The position numbers and the translations under genes are program-made. A DNA stretch of 64,000 bases, from positions 1 through 64,000 of the forward strand of contig QEOQ01000688.1 in assembly GCA_010279815.1 (NCBI GenBank). The letters run 5' to 3'. Origin of the DNA: Brachionus plicatilis (taxonomy: Eukaryota > Rotifera > Eurotatoria > Ploima > Brachionidae). Position 1 is the first letter of the stretch, and each line of letters opens with the position of its first letter. The notes beneath the pieces are model-generated. The model had not been told where the DNA came from, did not search any database, and was given only the letters and a program-made list of their open reading frames with translations. Positions 40,901 to 53,371 of this stretch are shown piece by piece.

Positions 40901-43900
40901 TACAGATTATAAACTAATTTGGTATTATGACAAAATTGAAAAGGAATGTTTAAGATTTTATTACGGAGGTACATAATCAGAGGTAAAAATTTCAGGTACA
41001 ATAATTTTCTTGTTAATTTAAGGCTGTGACGGAAATTTAAACAGATTTGACACTCAAGAAAAATGTGAAATAGATTGTAAACTGAGTCCGGAAGAAAAAG
41101 CAACATTTTTAAAGTTTCCAAAAAAATGCTTAGAATCAATCGATGAAGGAACCAATTGTACTGAGCTATTTCCAAAATGGTATTTTGACATTCAAACAAA
41201 AATGTGCTATTCATTTCAATATTCTGGATGTGGATCTGAGTTTTCAAACCGATTCGATTCAAATGAAGAATGTACTGAAACATGCGTAGAGAATCTAAGT
41301 CCAGATGATACAACTGAAATTATGGTATCTTCAACAGTGGTTGCTTCGACTGAGATTCCAATCGATGTCTGTAATTTACCTTTAGAAGAGGGAAATTGTT
41401 CTCAAACAATTTCTAAATGGTATTATGATACAAAATTAAAATATTGCCTTCTGTTTAACTTTACTGGGTGTTATGGTAACGAGAACAAATTCGAAAATAG
41501 ACAGCAATGCGCGGAAATTTGTGAAATACCCAAGAAAAAAGGTATTTTTGAATCTTTTTTTTTTATTTTTTTAAAATTTTAATTTTTAAGAGATATGCTA
41601 CTCGAATAAAGCTCTAGGTCCATGTGATCAATTTCAAATCAGATGGCATTATGATCCTGAAACTCAGTCTTGTAAAGACTTTCACTATGGAGGTATAAAA
41701 AAAAAGAATTTTCATCTAAATTATTAATAAATTTTTTGAAAGGCTGCTTGGGAAACGATAATAATTTTTTCTCTTTGCTGGAATGCAAAAATTTTTGTTG
41801 GGATTATTTAAGTGAAGAATCAAGAAATCAAGTTTATGAAGAATTTTCTCAACCAATATTGACTACAACACAAGGTTTTTTTAAAAGATTTAATTATGCT
41901 CCTTTTGAATTCTTAAATTAAATTTCCGCGGTAAATTTTATCTTAAGATTAAAATATATTAAGCTCTTAATAAATCTTAAAAATAATTTTTCAATTATGT
42001 AAATCAGGTTAAAAAATAAAATGTTTTTTTTTTTTTAATCCATTTTTTTTCAAAAGCCAAGAATACATAAATCGATTAAATAAAAAATTTGATTTAGATT
42101 ATACAGATAAAATAAATCTCATTCATGCCACGGACCTGCTATTCTTTTTTTGATTGACTTTTCGATATAAAGCGTTTGGTCTTTATTCCTGAGTAATCAT
42201 TAGAATTAATTAATGGATCTTTATGTTTATTCACTGTTTACGAAACTTTATTTTTATTTTTATGTTTCAATAACAGTTGACAAAATTTTTTTATCTTTAT
42301 AAATTAGTTCATTTTATAAATTCAAAATTCAAAATTTTAGTTAATGATGTTGGTTTTTAGATTAAAAATGTAAATTATCCGAATTTAGTGACACTAAATG
42401 AAATAATGACATGCCAGTACAAAATAAACACTGATTTTAAAAAGAGCAATGTTCAATTTACACGACATGTCTTAAAAAAAAATAAGTTTAATTTTGTTAA
42501 AAAATACATCTGGTTTTATTGACATTCGGATTTAGAACATAATTAAATTTCCATTTTTAATTGAATTTCATAAAAGCTGAAACTATTTTTAATAATTTTT
42601 AAATTTATTCCAGACTTGTTTTTAAGTCACAAGTATTGAGTCAAGTCAAGTCACTTAAATTTTTTTTTTAAGTCAAGTCATAACTTTGACTTAAATTTTT
42701 ATGACTTAGACTTAAAACTGTGACTTATAAACAAGTCTGATTTATTCACATTTAATTACATGCCATTAATAATGCATTTTTATTATTTTTAAAAACAGTG
42801 CTCAATTTGGAATAACATGTCACTAAAATAGAATACTCTATTTTAAAGACATGTCAATAAATTCGGATAATTATGTTATATAATTTCTTAATCTTCCTCC
42901 AAAAAAATTGAAAATCTTAAGATAGTAAAGATGAAAATCTTTGATCTCGAAAGGAAATTTCCAAATTTTCAATTTTAATTTGATAACAAGTTCAAAAAAA
43001 ATATTTTTTTGAAGCACCAAAACCAAGAATCTGGACTTAGTGAAGTGTTAAAAAACAAATATTTACGGTAAATCAATAAAAAAAAAAGCAAGTAATCTAT
43101 TCTTTGTCATGGAGCAGCTTATAACTTTCGTGACTATGTTTCAAACAAATTTTATACTTGAAATGTTCTTCCTCTGAGTTAAGAATCATTGCCAGGATTC
43201 AATCGATCTTTTTCTCATTTTAAAACTATACATTAGAAAAATTTCTATTTAAAAATTAATACTAATTTCTCTTTTATTTTAATTATTTTTTTTATATTTT
43301 TTATATTTTTCAATTTTTTATTTTTTAATCTTTTTTAACCTCATCCTTAAATTAAATCGATGAAAAAAAAAATTTTAAGTACAAAATTTAAAACAAACAT
43401 TTAAATTTGAATTTCTCAAAAAATGATACCGATACAAGGTAGCAGCCACACAATTGAATAAAGTACACTCAGCTTAAGTTTGATTAATTTGACGATTTAT
43501 TTAATTAAAATAATGAAGTAAAAATGAATGCCCCGGAATTTTATATTTTTTTAAATTTAGTTAACTTAGACTATTGCATTAATTTTTTAAGTTCATACAA
43601 CTTCTTCTATTGACATATGTAGTCTTGAGAAAGTTGAAGGAGACTGTGATGATCAATTGGTTCGATGGTACCATGATCCAATTACCAAAGAGTGTTTAAA
43701 ATTCACGTATACAGGTTGCAACGGGAATGAAAACAATTTCGAAAGCAAAGGTCAGTGTTTATCTGAATGTTCCTATGGTTTTTTGAACACTGGCCTATTA
43801 GACTGTATACTTTTGAAATTATCCTAGATTTCATTCAAATTTTTAATTTTTAGATGATACACCTTGTGAGGCAGTGCCTGACATCCTTCCAGAATGCATT

Positions 43901-46900
43901 GATCCAACTAATGGAGAAATTCTGTCCGATAAACTTGTTGATTACCAAGATTCTGTTTGGTTTTTTGACATTGTGGCCCAGGTCTGTCGGCCGATTAAGG
44001 CTGAATGCTTCAATTCACAAAATTCTAATCGATTTGATTCTTTAAATGAATGCAAATCTCAATGTTCGCCTAATATGGATGACCAAAAGACCGAAGGTAT
44101 GAATAAAAGTTCAATATTATTTAAGATTTATTTATAATAGATAGAATAATGGTAAAAATTGTTTAAGATGACTGCTTATTGCCGTTTGAAAATGGCAATA
44201 AATGCAGTTTACAGATATGGAAATGGTATTATGATTCAAAAAATGGACAATGTCATTTATTTAGCTATTCAGGGTGTCATGGGAATAACAATAATTTTCC
44301 TTCTTATAAAGATTGTATGGTCCTATGTGCCGGTGTAGGTAATTAGGACAATATATGAATTATAAGCTTATATTACTAAAAACACTAACTAAATCTAACA
44401 TCATTAACTTTTCTCATTTTTTGTTTGCTTGATAGACTTTATTTTCAAAGTGTTTAATTAAATTTTATTTTTTAGACTCTAGTTGTCCTTCGATGGATGA
44501 TTGTCAGTTAAATTGTCCCTATGGAAGGGTAATTACTGGCAATCAATGTGAATTATGTCAATGTGTTGATCCATGTGATGGATTTTACTGCGATTCTTTT
44601 CATCAATGTGTAGTCGAAAATTTTAGACCAAATTGTAGATTAAGTAAGTATATTTTAATTAAAAAAAAATAATTTAATCCCATTGTTAAGTATTTAAGAG
44701 ACAAGTTAATGCTTAAAGTATTTAATATATTTATATTTTGTTTTGGTTTTATGTTCATAAATAAACAATTCAAAGCCTTGGAAAATTACAAAAAGTTTTA
44801 TAATTTTTGAGATTCTTTCGAATTGGGATTTTAAACTGAAAAATCTTTTAAAACTCTTTTAAAGTTTTTTTTTATAGATACACTTTGAAATTTTTTTTTT
44901 TGATTTTATTTTAAATACTTTAATGAAGAGCCATAATATTTACAACCATAAAAATAGAAAAATAAATGAATTAATGAATGAATAAAAAATAGTAAAATAT
45001 TCTACAAATTCAATAGAAAATCATATCTTTATTGTTATAAACTTGATTTCATAAAAATCGAACATTTTTTTATATTAAGCCATCATTAAATTTAAATTTT
45101 TTATACTAAAGTACGAAAAAAAAATTTAATAATGAATTTAAATTTATTATTTATCTTAAAAGCTTGTTTTCAAAATCTCTTTGAATTACTTTTAACTTCG
45201 AATGGACCATTTGTACACAAAAATTAAGCTAAATACATTTTAAGCAAAATTTTAATTAGAAATATGAAATTTTTGAATTAAAAAAAGCATCAGGAAAATT
45301 GTATTTTCTAAGATGTGAACGTGAACTAAAAAATTTTTGGACGAGGTAGACAAAAACATATAAAAAGATAAAGTAAAAAAAAACATTTGAAAAATACAAA
45401 AAAAACATAAAATTATTTAATAATAGTTATTTAGAGACAAAATATTACAAAAGTATGATATCTATTTTTTTGATGATATTCATTTTTTTATGATTTTTAT
45501 TTTTTTTTTTCTTAGATAAGGCTGCTTGTTACCATATAGTAGCTTGTTGTATACTTGATTATATTGATTTATCTTTATGGATTAAGGGATACAATATTTG
45601 TATAAAAAAGTAAGGTTGATAAATGGTATCAGAAAGATTAGATTTATGATTTTTTCTTTTTTTTGATAAATGTAGGATTGATTAAAATAAAATTAAAAAA
45701 TAGATAAATGTTTTTTTTTCTCATTTTTACTTGTTTTTACTTGCCTTAAAAAATATGATTTATGTGATCTTCTCTTTTTATATGTTTTAGTACCTTCTTT
45801 ATATGTTTTTTTCTACCTCGTCCAGAATTCTGAATATGAATTTCAAACGTTTTAATACTTCACACATCCAATTTTCAAAATTTAAATTGTTAATAAATTA
45901 TCCGCATTTATTTAAGAAGATTTAGCTAATGAAAAAACTTACTTGCAAAATTTTTTCAAATTCTAAATAGATAGCAAAAATTCAAAGAAATTTAAATAAT
46001 TTATTATTAAAATTATAAAAAGCCAAATTAGTTGAATTGTAGAGAAATTTATTGCTATGATTGATATACCGCACATTTTAAATTTAATTTTCAACTTAAA
46101 TTGATGTGCCATTTTTGAATTTTTCCAGCCTTCTAATCACCTATTTTTGAATGTAAGATCCATTCATTGATGAATACACCTAAATTCATAGGTTTTTTTC
46201 TATGGAAAAGCGAAGAGATCAATTTAATTTGTTTCTAATGTAAAATTTTTGATTTTCTTTTAATGCTATTGATGATTCATTAAATTTTCGTATTCTTCAT
46301 TGATGAAATATGACAGATTGTTGCACTTATCATTGATGTTACATTCAAAATCAGTCGAATGGACTTTCTTTTTAAAAGAAATTTTTAGGCCTTGAACAAC
46401 TAAAAAAGTAGTTAATTCTAATTTTCCATTTAATGATATATAACACCATCACAAGGAATAGATTAAAAATATTTGAAAATTAAGAAATTAAAAAAAATCT
46501 TAAAAATAAAAATTAACTGTGATCAAGCTTAATTGGTTATTTTATTTAAAAATTTTAATTTAAGAAAATAAACCAGGAATATGTCCAGAATTTCTACTAA
46601 GCCAAACATGTGAAAACAACTGCAGAACAGATGCAGATTGTGATTCGAATCTCAAATGTTGCCAAAGTGATTGTTCAAATCTGCAATGTACAAAGCCAAA
46701 TCTTGGTAATTAATTTTGATTTATTATTTTTGATTTTTTGATTTAAATATTTATTTTTTAAGATAAAGACCCTTTAATTGAAGAATTTAAAATAAGTGTA
46801 GAGTTAAATGAAGGAGAAACTTTGGAGCTTCCATGCAAAGCGTCAGGTTATCCGACACCAACAATCACATGGTACAAAGGAACCCAAGAGATTGATTTTG

Positions 46901-49900
46901 ATTCAAGCGATGACAGAATTTCACTGTCCGAAGACAGCTCATTGATTATAAAAAATGTTTCTGAACTTGATGAAGCGGAATACAGTTGCCGGGCCAGCAA
47001 CTTAAAGGGAAGAGATGATATTAAACAAAGCAAAGTTGTCGTAAATGGTAGAATTTTTTTCTAATTTTTGCTTTGAAGCTCAACTAACCCAGCATGCTAA
47101 AATTTTAATTAACAATTTTAACTAACATTTTTAGCTAAATATTGAATGATAATCGGGTCTAATCAAGTGAGAATTTCCTCTTTAATCTTTAATCATATTT
47201 AGTCTTTGGGGAAATAACCCACCACTCTTATTACAAACATGTGATGAATGGTTTCGATGCCGTTTTATTTTGTAATCTAACTGGTCGTCCATTTCCAAAA
47301 TCACATTGGTACTTCAACGGTTCCCAAGACCCAATCAAACCTGATCCATTCAAATACGCCATTTATCCACATTTCATCAAAATTAAGAGATTTAACCAAA
47401 ATGATGCTGGCATTTACACATGCAAACTAGATGCCAAAACCATCAAAAACTCGGCGATAAATGTGACTTTAATTGAAGCTGGTATTTTTTTAAGTCAGAT
47501 TAAAGAATTTTTTTTTTAGTTTTTTTTTTTTTTTTTTAAAGTACCTGGTGAAGTTAATTTTATATTTAGCAAAATATCGGCAAATGAGGATTCAAGTGTA
47601 CTGCTAGCTTGCGAAGTGAAAGGTGAGCCGATGCCATTAGTCACGTGGAATGATCCAAGTTTTCAACCAATTTTATTTAATTCGGATAAATATGAAATAT
47701 CAAATGGTTCAATTTTGAAGATAAATTCTCTTAAGCAGAAAGATCATGGCATTTACAGATGTTATGCCCATAATGAGTTTTCAAACAGTTATCTAAGAAA
47801 AAAATTTGGATCAATTTTTCTAAATGTCGATTGTAAGCTTTGGAAAAGAAAGTGTAAATAAAAAATAATTGTTCTAAATTAGCTCAGCCTGTGATTTCTT
47901 CAAAATCAGAAGTAAAAATAAAAAATCAATCAACAAACGCAATTTTTGATTGCATTTTCAATGGAAGTCCTAAACCATACCTTAACTGGCTTCATGAAAA
48001 TCGTTTGATAATTCTCAATTCAACAGTAGAAGAAAAATATTCATCAAAATATGTGTATTTTTATAATGGAAGTTTGTTAATCAAAGATTTAAAACCAAAA
48101 GATTCTGGAACTTATTCGTGCAAAGCATTAAATTTAGATAAATTCAATCCAGCTGTTGTAAATCACACTTTAAAAGGTATGAATTTAAATTTATTAATTT
48201 TTTTGTATGAATATTTTTTCTTCACCTTCTTTTTTAAATTTTAAAATTTTTACTGTCTTAGTAAACTTTTACTATACAGTTTTCTACGTAATATGTATAA
48301 TTAATTAAAAAAAAGTTTCCTCATCCAGTTAAGATTCGGATGATTATTTTACGAAACTTTACCTTGACCCATTCGACTGAAAGTGCTTAAAGAACTTAAA
48401 AAACACACAAAACGTGCTGGTATTCTATTTACCAACTGATTTTTTTATTTTTTGGCACTATGAATTTTGGTCCAAAAAAATTTAAAAAAAATGTAAAAAT
48501 GCCAAAGCTCAAGCTTTGAAGGACCAAAACATGTTCTGTATATTGTAGCAACTGATAAATCCTTTGTACCACCAATATATTGATTCTGCAAAACGCGGAA
48601 AATGTGAATTCACAGTCCAATTCAACTTTAGCAGGTGGTTCTGATGATGTTTGAGTTTTTACAATTTACAGTACATGTTTTGGTCCTTCAGAGTTTGAAC
48701 TTTAGCATTTTTTATATTTTTTTTGTTTTTTTGTACCAAAATACACCATTTTTTGGCATAAAACGTGTACACAAAAGACGAGAAAAAATTGATTATGGTT
48801 CATTTTTATTTAAGGACAAGGCTAAAGTTTTTTGGAATTTTATTTAAATAAAATTTGAACTTTTGATTTGGTTCAAATTTAATATTTTTTGGTCTTTTAG
48901 ATGACTAAAAAATGTTTTAAATACCAAAAAATAACAAAAAATAAAATCTATAAAATAAAGAAATTTTTCTCGTCTTTTCAGTAAAAATTAAACATGCTAT
49001 TGTGGTGATTAAACATTTTTTTGTACCTTTAATAAGTTTATTAATCGTAACGCTAATAAAAAATTTATAGTATTTGGTAGCTTTTTTTCATTTAAAATAT
49101 TTTTTAAACTTCAAAAGTTTCGTTCTATGAAGTAAATTTACAAAAGAAAATCTACGTAAATTACCTTAAAATTACCTTAAGTTTAAAAAAAAGTAAAATA
49201 AAAAAAAGAACTTCCTCGCCAAAAAAAAGACAAATAAAAATAAAAAAAAAATTATTAAAAGTTTTCTAAAAATTACTAAAATCAATTAATAAAACATTTT
49301 TTTTGAAAATAATTAAATTTTAATTAGGTTTATGTTTTAATTTTTTTTTACTTATTTTCACCTTTTTTTACCATTTTTTTCTGAGGAAAAAATAAATATA
49401 CAAAAACTTACATAATTTTACGTAAATTTACATAAAATTACATAAATTACTTTTTTTTTACGTAATTTTACGTTATTTCCGTAAAAATTACCAAAAACAT
49501 CATGTCAAATCAATGCTGTATCTTATTTTCCAATTTTTGATTTTAAATTTATAATTTACGAGCATTAAACCCCTAATTGTTGCCCTCTGAGACCAAAGAC
49601 TATGAGATAGAACTTTTTTATAAAGAAATGTTATATCAATTCTAAAAGGGTATACATTTTTCAGTTTTCTAAATAAAAAAATAAGTTGGACTTATATTTT
49701 AGAGTTTAAAAATATCAATAGTCAATATTTTTTTGTTAAAAAAAAAAGAGAAGCATACCTGAAAAATAAAATATTATTATAAATTAGAAATCCAAAGATA
49801 AATATAATTTTTTTGACAGACAGAATGAAATGGATTGAAAATAATTTTTTTTTTAATATGAGAATAAGGTTTTTGTTTTTAGGTACTCTAAAGAAAAGGG

Positions 49901-51705
49901 GAAAAAAATCTTATTTAAAAAATTTCAATTTCATTTAATTTTTTTAAAGTGATTCCAAATAAATTGGAAGTAAACCATATTTATGAATTAAATGGCATGG
50001 AGAATGAACCAATAAAACTAGAATGCCGACTTGAACAAGTCAAAGATGAATCATGTTCTATTCATTGGCATTTTAATGAAACACTTCTAGATCTAAATAA
50101 CCCAAAATACGAGACAAATAAACCGATAGGTTCATTGAACATTCAAAGCTCTCAATTGTCCGACTCTGGTCTATACACATGTTTGGCTGAAACCGAGTCG
50201 GTAATTTACAATACTTCCATAAATGTCAATATAAACCCAGCACTTAATAAAAATACTGAAATTGAATCCAAGACAAAAACTGTTCAAGCTTTGGCAAATC
50301 AATCAACCAATTTAGATTGTTTGTGGTGGTTTGTCGATCAACACTTTGATTTAACCTTTGATCATATTGAATGGAAGCTAAATAGTTCGCCCATAGAGGC
50401 TAAACAGAATCAAAAATATGAGTTTTTGGACAATTTTAAAACTATTTTAAAAATAAAAAACATCACTGTGTCCGATGCTCTGGACACTTATACATGTACT
50501 TTAAAATTGTCACCTTACATCGAAAAACAATCGATTTTTAAACTAGAAGTCGGATCTATTCCTTATATTGAAAATTTAAAATCAAAATATGCTTCTCTGT
50601 GGTTTTATGAATTTGAGCAAGTAAAACTTGAGTGTCCATTTAAAGGCGTTCCAAAACCAAGTGTCAGATGGTACTTTAATTCGCTGCTAATTGATGATGA
50701 CTTCACCAGCTTTATGATCAACTACAATAGACTAAACATTCTGAGACTCGATGAACAGCTTCAGGGAGTTTATGCATGTAATGGGTCTAACATCTATGGG
50801 ACTACATTGGTCGAGTTTTATGTAAAAATTGCTAGTAATTTTATTAAAATTAATTTAAATAAGTCTCAAGTTAAATTTGTGTCAAAATTTAGAACCGGTT
50901 AGACTAAACGAACCAGAGGAAAAAGAAGTTCTTGGAAAAAGTTGGGATTCTATTAATTTAAAATGTGAATACACCGATGCTGATCCTAGACCTGCAGTCA
51001 CCTGGTTTGTCAACCATACACAAATCAAAGGGGACAGCAAAAAATATCAAGTGGAATCAAATAATTTAGTTGTACGAAATTTATCACCAAGTGATCAGGG
51101 ATCATATAAATGTATTCTTTCGAATGGTTTTTTTGAGGATAAATCTCTTCTATTTCATCTCACTGTGTTTGGTAAGTAATGAATAAGCATTTAATTTGGT
51201 TAACTAACAGGTAATGGATGGAGTGGTGTTTTTTATTTAACCCTTAAAAAGTTGAGCTTGAAGCTTTTGGTTGCTGTTTTTAGAAATTAAATAAATTTAA
51301 AATTTTAAAGAGCGAGTTATCATTAGAGTTGATCCTGAAGACCCTGTTTTTGAAAGTAACAAAAAAGGAAAATTGTCATGCATCACAGAAAATGGAATTG
51401 TTACGAATTTTAGATGGATGAAAAACAATGAATATTTGGTCAGTGGAGCCAAATATTCAATAGACAGAAACAGTTTGTGGATCAATAATTTACAGTCAAG
51501 TGATGGAGGCGAGTATTCGTGCATTGCTGAAAGCCATGGCGTTCAGGTAACCAAGTCTGTACAAGTTAAAGTTGTTCGATCTCAGATTAGAGAATGCGAA
51601 GATCGGTCATCTTATAATAACTGCAGACTTGTTGTTTTAAAGGGATGGTGTGCAAGATTTTCCAAATACTGCTGCAAAACGTGCAAACAGGCTGGATTCG
51701 ATTAA
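34905..51705 (+). CDS. PAPLN: Papilin/lacunin-like multidomain matrix protein, 24 exons, 1,959 residues
   Basis: Exons: 34905-34971, 35037-35236, 35296-35454, 35506-35575, 35633-36007, 40138-40314, 40377-40553, 40609-40803, 40867-40968, 41023-41541, 41591-41692, 41743-41874, 43592-43777, 43854-44096, 44168-44338, 44476-44643, 46577-46705, 46763-47047, 47203-47481, 47542-47832, 47883-48176, 49950-50834, 50893-51171, 51311-51705. They sum to exactly 1,960 codons. Signal peptide (1-22). Four papilin cassettes (C-x3-FGCCPDG-x2-PA type, 28-172). Twelve Kunitz domains (about 168-955). One antistasin (about 960-1014), one WAP (about 1016-1056), nine Ig domains (1058 to about 1915) and a C-terminal PLAC (ECEDRSSYNNC, CCKTC). 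Papilins are secreted extracellular-matrix proteins that affect metalloproteinases; Kunitz and WAP parts inhibit proteases. The N-terminal thrombospondin repeats are absent from this model. Confidence 0.88.
35037..35575 (+). other. Papilin cassette repeats (four)
   Basis: Exons 2-4 encode four copies of a cysteine module: CRNSIFGCCPDGITPAEG, CHISEFGCCSDDLTPAKG, NSLFGCCPDMKTVSKTE (diverged) and CSESEFECCPDGLTPANG. Each is followed by a spacer and a closing cysteine. This module is characteristic of papilin-family proteins and settles the family call better than the common Kunitz or Ig domains do. Confidence 0.8.
38426..38830 (-). pseudogene. LINE reverse-transcriptase thumb fragment
   Basis: Minus strand: LEQLLIKWKMKISVEKSCSV, then after a frameshift FSKYKKESDNLNFKIYGNRI, KGIKFLGIKFDSKLNFN, EIKERCNKRLNIIKILSNKK, LYKSLVGSILDYSF. 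This is the non-LTR RT thumb region, the same family as 11940-12890. It is truncated at both ends and lies inside papilin intron 5, antisense to the gene. Confidence 0.85.
38870..38925 (-). repeat. Orphan LINE-type hairpin tail
   Basis: On the minus strand: TCTGAAGGAGCTCTAGCTCG, GTACAGAAAACAAATAAATA. It matches the tails at 17957 and 18255 and lies upstream of the LINE thumb fragment on the same strand. Confidence 0.7.
41875..43591. other. Papilin intron 12 (1.7 kb)
   Basis: Starts GTTTTTTT, a weak donor, but the exon 12-13 join is in frame. It contains the inverted-repeat element at 42370-42868; the rest is AT-rich. Confidence 0.65.
42370..42868. mobile_element. Inverted-repeat element with an inner AAGTCA palindrome
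   Basis: Ends: AAATTATCCGAATTTAGTGACA at the left, and its near-complement TGTCAATAAATTCGGATAATT at the right. Inside (42612-42742) is a second palindrome with ends AGACTTGTTTTTAAGTCACA and its complement, built of AAGTCA/TGACTT words related to those at 20748-21168. It may be one element inside another. Confidence 0.6.
44644..46576. other. Papilin intron 16 (1.9 kb)
   Basis: AT-rich intron that carries the inverted-repeat element at 45337-45829; no other exon or gene is visible. Confidence 0.65.
45337..45829. mobile_element. MITE-like element with GGACGAGGTAGA ends
   Basis: Left end TTGGACGAGGTAGACAAAAA, CATATAAAAAGA; right end TATATGTTTTTTTCTACCTC, GTCCAG. The inverted match runs about 30 bp and a second ATATAAAAAGA/TCTTTTTATAT pair lies further inside. 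The interior is non-coding. Confidence 0.65.
48177..49949. other. Papilin intron 21 (1.8 kb)
   Basis: Contains the inverted-repeat element at 48400-48775 and ACGTAA-rich sequence at about 49150-49480 like that at 15617-16343 and 63310-63990. Confidence 0.65.
48400..48775. mobile_element. Inverted-repeat element with about 150-bp arms
   Basis: Matching arm words: left ACACAAAACGTGC, TTTTTTGGCACTATGAATTT, AAAAATGCCAAAGCTCAAGC, GAAGGACCAAAACATGT; right, in inverted order, ACATGTTTTGGTCCTTC, AGTTTGAACTTTAGCATTTT, CCATTTTTTGGCAT and ACGTGTACACAAAAG. The identity is moderate, so the element is older than the MITE at 52926. Confidence 0.7.
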
Positions 51706-51813
51706 AAATCAGCTGAAAAAAATAATCGTTTTTATCTATTGTTAAGAATTGTTGAAGTGTGCTTTAAAGGCTTTAAAATTTTTTAATGCTTTGTGCTTTA
51801 AACTTAAAGTTTA

Positions 51814-51819
51814 AATAAA
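51814..51819 (+). promoter_or_regulatory. Poly(A) signal of the papilin-like gene
   Basis: AATAAA 109 bases after the stop codon. Confidence 0.5.
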
Positions 51820-52925
51820 AAAATATTTAACAAAAAATTCTCATTTAATTTGAAAATTTTCAAATAAATGTCTAGTTCAATGAAATTAAACATGTATTGT
51901 CGATATGAATATCAATTTCCTATTGCTCATTTTGTTCATTTTTCTCGTTTTAATAATTTTACTAATTTTACTCATTTTGCCTATTTCGTTGTTTTTGACT
52001 TTTAAAAAATTTTCTAAAGATTTTTTGGTACTTTCCAACTATATCAAACTTTAAGCTTAATTAAAGAAATATAATTATAAATATTCTAAAAATCGGTAAA
52101 ATAATGAATCAAGCCTAAAATTAATCATAGTTCAACGTCAATTTTATCAAAAAAATATAAGTTTTATTTTGTTTTTTGTTTTATTATTTTGGTTGTCAAT
52201 CAAACTATTGCCAATTTAATGAAGTTTCTCTTTTTTTCGGTAACTAACTTTATTTATTAATTTAAACTAATTACTAGGTATAGTAAGTTCTTGAAGGGAG
52301 CTTTTACATAAATCGAAATATTAACTCATTAATTCGAGTCCAAAAAACTAACAAATTAAATAATTAATTACTAATTTGATCTTTAGTCCGATGTCATTGT
52401 TAGTATTGAAAAATAAAAAAAATATTATCGTAAAATCGTTTTCACGACTTTAAGAGTAAAGCCCAAATCCAACCTTTTTTCTTTTGGAGTTAATTACATC
52501 GTTTCTATGTAATAAGAATTAAAATTTAATATGCTAGAAAATACCGTGAATATGGGATATTTTCTAAAAATAGAGCCCAAATTTAACTTTTACTCTAACA
52601 AAAAAATTTTCTTTGCTCTCAAAAAAAAATTAAAAATTAAAAAAATTGTAGAGTTTATTAAAAAATAGAAAAAAAGTCAAATTTGAGCTTTTTTCTATTT
52701 TTGAACTTAACTCTAATTGCATTTTCAATTTTTTTAACCATAAAATTTTTCCATCATACGTTTCATAGTATGAAATTTGAAAAATACATTTAAAACTTTT
52801 ATCACAAAAATGATTTTTGTGATGAAAGTTAATTTAATGATTTTTTTAATGAGTATTTTTATGATTTTTTTAAGGTAATTAATTAAATTAATTCAATATA
52901 GAAATACTTTTATTACAAAAAAAAA
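51820..52925. other. AT-rich intergenic stretch
   Basis: No gene or clear repeat supported between the papilin 3' end and the next palindrome. Confidence 0.4.
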
Positions 52926-53310
52926 CATTGGTATTGTGAAATTTAAATACAAATTGAACAAAAATTCTTCCCTTTTTGATGAATTAAAATTAAAGTTAAT
53001 AAAATATACTAAAAAATTACTGCAACAAAGTGCAACATTGTTTGTTGCTTCTTAACTAATTAAAATGAAATTATTATATTTTTTTTTGTAAATTAAACCA
53101 ATAATTAGTTAAAATCTTAGTGAAATTTTATTTTTTGTCTCACTGAAACATGAGAAAAATTATTTTAAGTAAAAAAGGTGCAGCAAAGTATGCTGCACTT
53201 TGTTGCACTATTTTTTAAGTATATTTTATTAACTTTAATTTTAATTCATCAAAAAAGGAAGATTTTTTGTTCAATTTGTATTTGAATTTCACAATACCAA
53301 AAACATTTAA
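52926..53310. mobile_element. Palindromic element with about 120-bp, highly similar arms
   Basis: Left arm: ACATTGGTATTGTGAAATTT, AATACAAATTGAACAAAAA, CTTCCCTTTTTGATGAATTA and on to GCAACAAAGTGCAAC. The right arm is its inverted copy, ending TTTCACAATACCAAAAACAT. Only a few differences were seen across about 120 bp, so the insertion is fairly recent or gene-converted. The loop is about 140 bp and non-coding. It lies between the papilin and BLVRB-like genes. Confidence 0.85.
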
Positions 53311-53371
53311 AGTCTAAAAATAATATAATTCTGACTAGCTAATTGATAATCTAAAAAAACATAAATCAATT

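Larger units (their letters stand above)
35633..44338 (+). other. Twelve Kunitz-type inhibitor domains
   Basis: Two domains lie in exon 5, one each in exons 6, 7 and 8, one split over exons 9-10, two more in exon 10, one split over exons 11-12, and one each in exons 13, 14 and 15. Most keep six cysteines and the WYYD-x-C-x4-YSGC-GN-N-F core. The exon 6 domain has GGCMITKNNHLSE in place of the GNxNxF core. The exon 14 domain is strongly diverged (FFDIVAQVCRPIKAECFNSQ). Domains split by an intron are both cut directly before the GCxGN core, which suggests duplication of a two-exon unit. Confidence 0.85.

Noticed and set aside
41736..41934. Open frame running past the end of papilin exon 12
   Set aside because: Joining at 41874 to exon 13 keeps the frame and continues a Kunitz array. 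The extension is intron read-through.
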